From: Rickettsia typhi
GTDB taxonomy: Bacteria > Pseudomonadota > Alphaproteobacteria > Rickettsiales > Rickettsiaceae
Length of the DNA: 11,971 bases
NCBI GenBank assembly: GCA_945907105.1
Contig: CAMDSB010000034.1
Coordinates: forward strand, 1-11,971
Reading direction: 5' to 3'
Position 1 is the first letter of the stretch; every line of letters begins with the position of its first letter. Under the pieces are notes generated by a model. The model ran no database searches and was not told the DNA's origin. It worked only from the letters and a program-made list of their open reading frames with translations. Shown here piece after piece: positions 6,985 to 11,971 of this stretch. The translations under genes were made by a program, and so were the position numbers.

Positions 6985-7815
6985 ATGCAAATGAATAATA
7001 TTGTTAAAGTAGCCGATATATCGATCTCAAATGATTTACCTTTTGCTCTAGTCGCAGGACCTTGCCAAATTGAAACTCTAGATCACGCTCTATTTGTTGC
7101 CGAAAGTATAAAAAAAATTACAAATAAACTTGGAATTTCTTTTATTTACAAATCATCTTTTGACAAAGCTAATCGTACTTCTGCGAAAGCACAAAGGGGC
7201 ACTGGTATTGATGAAGGACTTAACATTTTAGCAAAAGTAAAATCTGAAATTGGCTGTCCAATTTTAACCGATGTACACAATGAAGGGCAGTGCAAACCCG
7301 CTGCAGACGTAGTTGACGTGCTTCAAATACCAGCTTTCTTATGCAGACAAACTGACTTGCTGAAAGCCGCAGCAGATACGGGCAAAGTTGTAAAAGTAAA
7401 GAAAGGACAGTTCTTAGCTCCTTGGGATATGAAAAATGTTTACGATAAGCTGGTGAGTTTTAATGCTAAGGGTATTATCTTAACGGAGAGAGGGACCTCT
7501 TTTGGTTATAATACACTTGTTTCAGATATGAGAGGTCTTGCAATAATGGCAGAGACTGGGGCTCCGGTGTTCTTTGATGCAACTCATTCGGTACAACAAC
7601 CAGGTGGAATAGGTACCGCCAGCGGTGGTCAAAGACAATATGTAGAATTACTTGCCAGGTGTGCTATTGCCGCCGGAGTAGCGGGTGTTTTTTTAGAAGT
7701 TCACCAGGATCCTGATAAGGCCCCAAGTGATGGACCATGTATGTTGAAACTGGATTCCCTTGAAACAACTCTTTCTACTCTCAAGAAATTTGACGAATTA
7801 CGCAAGAGTATGTAA
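6985..7815 (+). CDS. kdsA: 3-deoxy-8-phosphooctulonate synthase (Kdo-8-P synthase), metal-dependent type
   Basis: KdsA condenses phosphoenolpyruvate with arabinose 5-phosphate to Kdo-8-phosphate, the entry to Kdo for the LPS inner core. The 276-residue product matches family length. Signature stretches include AGPCQIE (24-30), KSSFDKANR (56-64), TDVH (95-98), RQTDLL (121-126) and [10 protein letters not shown] (199-208). The residue that decides the class is Cys27, where the E. coli metal-independent enzyme has Asn; with His201, Glu238 and Asp249 it completes the metal site of the metal-dependent class. The start may be ATG 6985 or ATG 6991: GAGGAA at 6968-6973 sits 11 bases before the first, and AAGAA just precedes the second. 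Its presence implies that the organism makes Kdo-containing LPS, provided the other pathway genes exist elsewhere. eno, a frequent downstream neighbour, is not here. Confidence 0.96.
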   Translation: MQMNNIVKVADISISNDLPFALVAGPCQIETLDHALFVAESIKKITNKLGISFIYKSSFDKANRTSAKAQRGTGIDEGLNILAKVKSEIGCPILTDVHNEGQCKPAADVVDVLQIPAFLCRQTDLLKAAADTGKVVKVKKGQFLAPWDMKNVYDKLVSFNAKGIILTERGTSFGYNTLVSDMRGLAIMAETGAPVFFDATHSVQQPGGIGTASGGQRQYVELLARCAIAAGVAGVFLEVHQDPDKAPSDGPCMLKLDSLETTLSTLKKFDELRKSM

Positions 7816-7822
7816 TTATATT

Positions 7823-7840
7823 GTTTTTTATCAAAAAAAC
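7823..7840. other. A/T-only stem-loop between kdsA and the RMD1-family gene
   Basis: GTTTTTT (7823-7829) and AAAAAAC (7834-7840) pair over 7 bp around a 4-base loop, 8 bases after the kdsA stop codon. Only one G-C pair holds it and no T run follows on the plus strand, so a terminator role is doubtful. It may mark partial separation of kdsA from the next gene. Confidence 0.25.
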
Positions 7841-7869
7841 TACCCAGATACTAGTAAATATAAGTAATT

Positions 7870-7875
7870 AAAAGG
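7870..7875 (+). promoter_or_regulatory. Ribosome binding site of the RMD1-family gene
   Basis: AAAAGG at 7870-7875 ends 5 bases before ATG 7881. It is one of the better Shine-Dalgarno matches in the window and supports this start, which also places the conserved N-terminal RCLSYCTASEY correctly. Confidence 0.5.
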
Positions 7876-7880
7876 TTTTT

Positions 7881-8714
7881 ATGCGTTGTTTATCTTACTG
7901 CACAGCTTCAGAATATGTAATGACTGATCTCGCCAATCATTTGGTCAGCAAAGGCTTTGTAGTACAAAATTTTGATGATGTTCTCTTTGCCAAGATGCAA
8001 GATAATGATGACCTTGATATTTTTCTTTTTCCGTATGGTTGCTTTACGGTATGGGGAAGTGACGAGGCTAGAGAAAAATTACTACTTAATGAACTTAAGC
8101 AGTTCGAAATAGACAGCCTTACTGAAGTTATGTCTGATCCAATCAATTTTGAATATGATGAAAATGCTGATAAAGACCATGCAAAAACATTTATTGATGA
8201 AGAAAGAAATAAGATAATTCTTAGCAACAGATCTGAATATATAAAACTATCCCTTTCTCATGCTTTAGCTCAATCTGTAAAATTGATGGTTCTGGAACTT
8301 TCAGTTAGTAAAATTCTTGAGAAAACTTCGTCAATTCAAAAAGAGCTAGCTAATACTGGCAGTGTATCCTTGTCAAAAAAAGAAATATCCAAGCAAATTG
8401 GTCAGCTTTTTAGCGAAAGATACTCTATTAATCTTCATAGTGATATCCTAGATACTCCAGAATTTTTCTGGCGCAGACCAAGTTATGAACCACTATATCT
8501 GATGACAGCTGAATTCCAAGATATAAGCGTAAGGCAAGGTATACTAAATCATCGCCTAGATATTATCCAGGAATTATATAATATACTATCAAATGAACTT
8601 AATTATAAACATTCAGCGCGGCTTGAAATAACCATTGTTGTTTTAATTGCCATTGAAGTAGTGCTAGCTTTTTCCCATACTAGTGTAATTTCTGACATTA
8701 TAAATTGGTTCTAG
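7881..8714 (+). CDS. RMD1 family (DUF155) membrane-anchored protein
   Basis: The family covers yeast Rmd1/Rmd8, the mitochondrial protein RMND1 and bacterial homologues including those of Rickettsiales. RMND1 is tied to the mitochondrial inner membrane and to mitochondrial translation; the bacterial role is not settled. The 277-residue product shows the family pattern: an N-terminal RCLSYCTASEY segment, the strand motif FPYGCFTVWG (50-59), a Ser-x-Ala-Leu-Ala-Gln-Ser-Val-Lys-Leu helix (about 126-135), FFWRRPSYEPLY (195-206), an Arg-x-x-Ile-Leu-Asn-x-Arg-Leu-Asp helix (about 218-228), and a C-terminal ARLEIT-type transmembrane segment (about 246-265). It would sit with its bulk in the cytoplasm, tail-anchored in the inner membrane. 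It lies 65 bases after kdsA, in the place where eno often stands, and converges on uvrB. The family call is firm; a specific function is not. Confidence 0.88.
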   Translation: MRCLSYCTASEYVMTDLANHLVSKGFVVQNFDDVLFAKMQDNDDLDIFLFPYGCFTVWGSDEAREKLLLNELKQFEIDSLTEVMSDPINFEYDENADKDHAKTFIDEERNKIILSNRSEYIKLSLSHALAQSVKLMVLELSVSKILEKTSSIQKELANTGSVSLSKKEISKQIGQLFSERYSINLHSDILDTPEFFWRRPSYEPLYLMTAEFQDISVRQGILNHRLDIIQELYNILSNELNYKHSARLEITIVVLIAIEVVLAFSHTSVISDIINWF

Positions 8715-8730
8715 AAGTAAATCTAAATCT

Positions 8731-8756
8731 GAGTTAAGTATAAAATACAAAAACTC
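8731..8756. terminator. A+T-rich hairpin in the convergent RMD1-family / uvrB junction
   Basis: GAGTT (8731-8735) pairs with AACTC (8752-8756), and inside it GTAT (8738-8741) pairs with ATAC (8745-8748) around a 3-base loop. It lies in the 90-base gap between two converging genes, where terminators for both are expected. The stem is weak and no clear T run follows, so this is only a candidate. Confidence 0.25.
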
Positions 8757-8804
8757 TAGATATATAACCACTAGCTACGTTTAATTTACTGCTTTTACTA
8801 TAAT

Positions 8805-10790
8805 TTAAATAAGCTCAAGTAAAGCTTCTTCTAACACATTAATCTGATCCCGAAATTTTGCAGCTTCTTCAAACTCAAGATTTTTCGCAGCTAGCTTCAT
8901 TTCTCTGCGTAAATTTTCTATGTATTTAGCAAGTTTTACTGGGTCTGAAATAAGATTTTTAGCTTCTTTTTTACCTATTTTTTCTGTAACTTTTTGTAAC
9001 CCATTAAGAGCATGGATTTTTGTTGAGATAGTCTGTGGAATAATTCCATGTTTTGCATTATATTCAATTTGAGCTGTTCTTCTTCTTTCTGTTTCTGATA
9101 AAGCTTTTTCTAATGACTTAGTCATTTTATCAGCATATAGCAATACCCTCCCTTCGCTATTCCTTGCCGCTCTACCTATTGTTTGTATAAGAGAAGTTTC
9201 TGAACGTAAAAAACCTTCTTTATCTGCATCAAGAATTGCAACAAGACTACATTCAGGGATATCTAGCCCCTCCCTGAGTAAATTTACCCCAACGATAACA
9301 TCAATTTCACCCAGACGCAGACTTCTTATAATCTCTATTCTCTCTAAAGTTAGTATCGCTGAATGCAAATACGATACCTTGTGTCCAAGCTCTGATAAAT
9401 AATTGCTAAGGTCTTCTGCCATCTTTTTTGTTAACGTAGTTACCAGAATACGGAATCCTTGCTCTATCGTCTTCTTTATCTCTCCTATTAAATCTTCTAC
9501 CTGGGTTGAAGCTGGCCTTACTATGCATACCGGATCAAGCAAGCCTGTTGGTCTAATAATAAGTTCGACTATTTCCCCTCCTGTTTGCTCCAGTTCAAAC
9601 GCAGATGGCGTGGCCGAGACAAATATAGTCTGTGGCCTTAGATCTAACCATTCTTCAAACTTAAGCGGGCGATTATCAAGAGCTGATGGAAGCCTAAAAC
9701 CATATTCTACAAGCGAAGTTTTCCTAGCTCTATCACCATTATACATAGCTCTAATTTGTGGTACCATCACATGAGACTCATCCACAAACAATAATGCATC
9801 CTTGGGTAAATACTCAAATAAGGTTGGTGGCGGCATACCGGCGGCGCGACCAGTTAAAAATCTTGAGTAATTTTCAATACCTTTGCAAGATCCCATTGCC
9901 TGCAGCATTTCAAGATCATACTGTGTACGTTGATTTAACCTTGACGCCTCTAAAAGTTTATCATTTTCTTTTAAGAAAATTAAATGTTCTTCTAGCTCGT
10001 GCTGAATGCCAATAATAGCTTTTTTTATAATAGATTCAGGGGTTACAAAATGCGAATTAGCATAAAGGGTTACATTATCAAACTTTCGAAATTTCTCACC
10101 AGTTAACGGATCAAACTCAGTTATATACTCAAGTTCATCACCAAAAAATGATAATCTCCAAGCTCTTGTAGCATAGTGTGAAGGGAACACATCGATATTC
10201 TCGCCCACAACACGAAATGATCCTCTTTCAAAAGCTATATCATTTCGCTGATACTGTAAATCTACAAGCTGAACTAAAAAATCCTTTCTTTTATATTCGT
10301 TGCCCGATTCCAGCTTCAGTGTCATTTCATAATATAATTCAGGAGATCCAAGGCCATAAATACAAGAAACAGAAGATACCACTATAACATCCCTTCTCTC
10401 CATCAAAGATCTAGTGGCCGAATGCCTTAATAAATCGATTTGTTCATTAATAGATGACTCTTTCTCGATAAATGTATCGGTTCTTGAAATATATGCTTCG
10501 GGCTGATAATAATCATAATAGGAAACAAAGTACTCCACTGCATTTTCAGGAAATAACTCTTTCATTTCGGAATAAAGCTGAGCCGCCAAAGTCTTATTAT
10601 GCGCCATAATAAGTGCTGGACGGCCTGTTTTTTCAATGACATTAGCCATAGTGAATGTCTTGCCAGAACCTGTAATGCCCAAAAGCATCTGAGACTTTTC
10701 GCCCGCTGCAAGGCCATCTAATAGCTTTTTGATCGCTTTTGGTTGGTCTCCACTTGGTTGATAACCTGACTTAATCTTAAAACCGCTCAT
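8805..10790 (-). CDS. uvrB: Excinuclease ABC subunit UvrB
   Basis: UvrB is the damage-verifying helicase-like core of nucleotide excision repair. It receives damaged DNA from UvrA and recruits UvrC for incision. From ATG 10790 the product has 661 residues, the usual length. Visible parts: Walker A GITGSGKT (38-45), the beta-hairpin region with [11 protein letters not shown] (about 91-101) that inserts between strands at the lesion, the DESH Walker B box (337-340), the motif VI region with TIGRAARN, and a C-terminal UVR domain (about 621-656) with [12 protein letters not shown] that contacts UvrC. No key element is missing. A TTG at 10796 would add two residues; ATG gives the N-terminus [16 protein letters not shown], closest to family practice. 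Neither start has a clear Shine-Dalgarno site. It is divergent from the glutaredoxin gene, with 59 bases between start codons. Confidence 0.98.
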   Translation of the reverse strand: MSGFKIKSGYQPSGDQPKAIKKLLDGLAAGEKSQMLLGITGSGKTFTMANVIEKTGRPALIMAHNKTLAAQLYSEMKELFPENAVEYFVSYYDYYQPEAYISRTDTFIEKESSINEQIDLLRHSATRSLMERRDVIVVSSVSCIYGLGSPELYYEMTLKLESGNEYKRKDFLVQLVDLQYQRNDIAFERGSFRVVGENIDVFPSHYATRAWRLSFFGDELEYITEFDPLTGEKFRKFDNVTLYANSHFVTPESIIKKAIIGIQHELEEHLIFLKENDKLLEASRLNQRTQYDLEMLQAMGSCKGIENYSRFLTGRAAGMPPPTLFEYLPKDALLFVDESHVMVPQIRAMYNGDRARKTSLVEYGFRLPSALDNRPLKFEEWLDLRPQTIFVSATPSAFELEQTGGEIVELIIRPTGLLDPVCIVRPASTQVEDLIGEIKKTIEQGFRILVTTLTKKMAEDLSNYLSELGHKVSYLHSAILTLERIEIIRSLRLGEIDVIVGVNLLREGLDIPECSLVAILDADKEGFLRSETSLIQTIGRAARNSEGRVLLYADKMTKSLEKALSETERRRTAQIEYNAKHGIIPQTISTKIHALNGLQKVTEKIGKKEAKNLISDPVKLAKYIENLRREMKLAAKNLEFEEAAKFRDQINVLEEALLELI

Positions 10791-10818
10791 TGACAACCAA
10801 TTAAATAATGATTTAAAC
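10790..10818 (+). promoter_or_regulatory. Candidate promoter for the glutaredoxin gene, overlapping the uvrB start
   Basis: A perfect -35 hexamer TTGACA lies at 10790-10795, touching the first base of the uvrB start codon on the other strand. A poor -10 match (TTTAAA at 10812-10817 or TTAAAC at 10813-10818) follows at 16-17 bases. A second TATAAC at 10825-10830 lacks a good -35. The strong -35 supports a promoter here; the -10 is uncertain. Confidence 0.35.
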
Positions 10819-10849
10819 TGTCAGTATAACTTTTTAGAAGCAAATGACT

Positions 10850-11101
10850 ATGAAAAAAATTACAATTTATACAACAAGCATCTGCCCTTACTGCGTTCGT
10901 GCAAAAGCGCTATTTGACCGCAAGGGCTTAACTTACGAAGAAATTAACGTTGAAGAGCAACAAGAACGCGACAAAATGGTCATAAAAGCTGGTGGAAGAC
11001 GTACTGTGCCACAAATTTTTATTGGTTCTGTCCACGTTGGTGGATGCGATGATCTTTATGCTCTTGAAAAAGAAGGCAAATTAGCAGGCATTTTAAATTA
11101 A
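10850..11101 (+). CDS. grxC: Glutaredoxin 3-like (class I dithiol glutaredoxin)
   Basis: This small cytoplasmic thiol-disulfide oxidoreductase uses glutathione to reduce protein disulfides and mixed disulfides. The 83-residue product carries the dithiol active site CPYC (12-15), the cis-proline motif TVPQIFIG (52-59) and the glutathione-binding GGCDD (64-68), all in the standard positions of the Grx3/GrxC family. I prefer ATG 10850 to ATG 10844: AGAAG at 10836-10840 lies 9 bases before the former but only 3 before the latter, and MKKITIYTT resembles the usual N-terminus. The extra Cys in GGCDD is common in the family. The next ORF starts 13 bases after its stop with a good ribosome site, so the two are probably co-transcribed. 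Confidence 0.94.
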   Translation: MKKITIYTTSICPYCVRAKALFDRKGLTYEEINVEEQQERDKMVIKAGGRRTVPQIFIGSVHVGGCDDLYALEKEGKLAGILN

Positions 11102-11103
11102 TT

Positions 11104-11107
11104 AGGA
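11104..11107 (+). promoter_or_regulatory. Ribosome binding site of the ORF after glutaredoxin
   Basis: AGGA at 11104-11107 ends 7 bases before ATG 11115, good spacing for translation initiation. This supports the ORF as a real gene starting there. Confidence 0.5.
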
Positions 11108-11114
11108 AAAATAT

Positions 11115-11971
11115 ATGGCAAAAGAAAAAAATACTAACGGCGATATTGTATATTCCGCTATTTACTCAGTTCGATCTAATCAATGGAAAATTCAAGATAA
11201 TCAATATGATCTTTTGAAATTACTTACATTATTGCCTGAATCATACAAAGATTTCACTTTTGATAACTTAGGAAAAGAATCTGTAAAAACCCTCACAAAT
11301 GATTTAGTTGGTATTGCCTCTTTTAATGAAGCGGCAAAGGCCCAGGCGGAGATTTTCTCCTACTGTTACGGTATAAAAACTAATAAAATAGCCGAAGCAT
11401 TAAACCTAGCATTGCCGTTAACAACTGAAGAAAATATTGGCCGAATATTGGGCGGATTACTCCCGCCTGGTTACGATAACTCAATAGAAAAAGGAATTCT
11501 TCCTATTCTTGGAGCTGAAGAAGCATATTGGGGAACTTCACAACCAACAGCTATTACTACTTTACTTAGAGCAGCCTATTATACCGTAACAAAAGAAAAA
11601 TTTGGTTCCGGGTCAAGCTCAGATGAGTCCAGTATTTTTTATACATTTGATTTGCCTGCTAGTTATAACCCTAGCACAGTTCTAGAATGTAGCTATCTTC
11701 ATAAACCAGGCTCTGTTTGGCAACTAACTGTTCCATACTCTGGATATTCTCTTGGCGGCGACAGAGCAAACACTAAGCAATTTAGACCAGAAGACTGTAT
11801 ATCATTCCTAGAAAAAATATATCAACTTGTTCCATCATCTGGCAGCTCGGCCGATTTATATCTTGCAGCAAGGACCTTGAGCGCAGAGGATGTTACTATG
11901 GCTCCATCAAATTGGCTTGATTCTGCAAGCGGATCGTTAGTAAGACTATTGAAGGTATCGAAAGAACCTAC
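11115..11971 (+). CDS. Unrecognised protein, 3'-truncated by window edge
   Basis: An open frame of 285 codons runs from ATG 11115 to the window end with no stop, behind a good ribosome site and 13 bases after the glutaredoxin gene. I do not recognise a family. The N-terminus (MAKEKNTNGDIVYSAIYSVR) has no signal peptide, and no transmembrane segment is visible. The first half is a helix-like mix with repeated Leu (KLLTLLP, near 35-41), an ILGGLLPPGYD segment (about 111-121) and ILPILGAEEAYWGTS (about 129-143). A Gly/Ser-rich stretch GSGSSSDESS (near 166-175) looks like a flexible linker. The second half has beta-like, aromatic-rich segments such as WQLTVPYSGYSLGGDR and a helix around FLEKIYQLVP. 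Codon use resembles its neighbours and gives no sign of recent transfer. A soluble cytoplasmic or contact-secreted protein is possible, but no function is claimed. Confidence 0.75.
   Translation, partial: MAKEKNTNGDIVYSAIYSVRSNQWKIQDNQYDLLKLLTLLPESYKDFTFDNLGKESVKTLTNDLVGIASFNEAAKAQAEIFSYCYGIKTNKIAEALNLALPLTTEENIGRILGGLLPPGYDNSIEKGILPILGAEEAYWGTSQPTAITTLLRAAYYTVTKEKFGSGSSSDESSIFYTFDLPASYNPSTVLECSYLHKPGSVWQLTVPYSGYSLGGDRANTKQFRPEDCISFLEKIYQLVPSSGSSADLYLAARTLSAEDVTMAPSNWLDSASGSLVRLLKVSKEP

Noticed and set aside
9403..10387. Three plus-strand ORFs inside uvrB
   Set aside because: uvrB is intact and highly conserved over this stretch; these are antisense shadows.

Overview
The window is A+T-rich, compactly coded bacterial DNA that reads as Alphaproteobacteria, most likely a Rickettsiales-like (intracellular or host-associated) lineage. 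The lineage call is inference. It rests on low G+C, a core gene order typical of Alphaproteobacteria (a ppiD-like gene divergent from tpiA-secG-kdsA), an RMD1/DUF155 protein of the kind shared by Rickettsiales and mitochondria, a lone tRNA-Ala away from any rRNA operon, and a PrtD/HlyD-type type I secretion pair. The exact genus cannot be told from this window.

Layout. (1) 2-2725, + strand: the C-terminal two thirds of a type I secretion ABC transporter (cut by the window edge), followed by its HlyD-family membrane fusion partner. The partner is interrupted at codon 164 by a single in-frame TAA, with no frameshift and a well-preserved remainder. (2) 2726-3066: an intergenic stretch with a direct repeat, a good sigma70-like promoter, tRNA-Ala(TGC) with encoded CCA, and a hairpin that runs into the end of the next gene. 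(3) 3067-5810, - strand: a membrane-anchored metallo-beta-lactamase-fold hydrolase of the NAPE-PLD/RomA type, downstream of a PpiD-like periplasmic folding factor. (4) 5811-5888: a divergent promoter region with a perfect 9-bp inverted repeat. (5) 5889-8714, + strand: tpiA, secG, kdsA and an RMD1-family gene. The usual alphaproteobacterial neighbours pyrG (between secG and kdsA) and eno (after kdsA) are missing from this spot. (6) 8805-10790, - strand: uvrB. (7) 10850-end, + strand: a class I glutaredoxin (grxC-like) followed 13 bases later by an unrecognised ORF that runs off the window.

How they fit together: most genes are housekeeping. They cover triose-phosphate interconversion, Sec export, the first committed step toward Kdo for LPS, nucleotide excision repair, thiol redox, envelope protein folding and a tRNA. 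The accessory content is the secretion pair, the MBL hydrolase and the unknown last gene. I found no CRISPR array, insertion sequence, phage genes or attachment site, and no clearly new multi-gene system. The points most worth a second look are the nonsense codon in the HlyD gene, the unknown protein after glutaredoxin, and the reduced tpiA-secG-kdsA cluster joined to an RMD1 gene.
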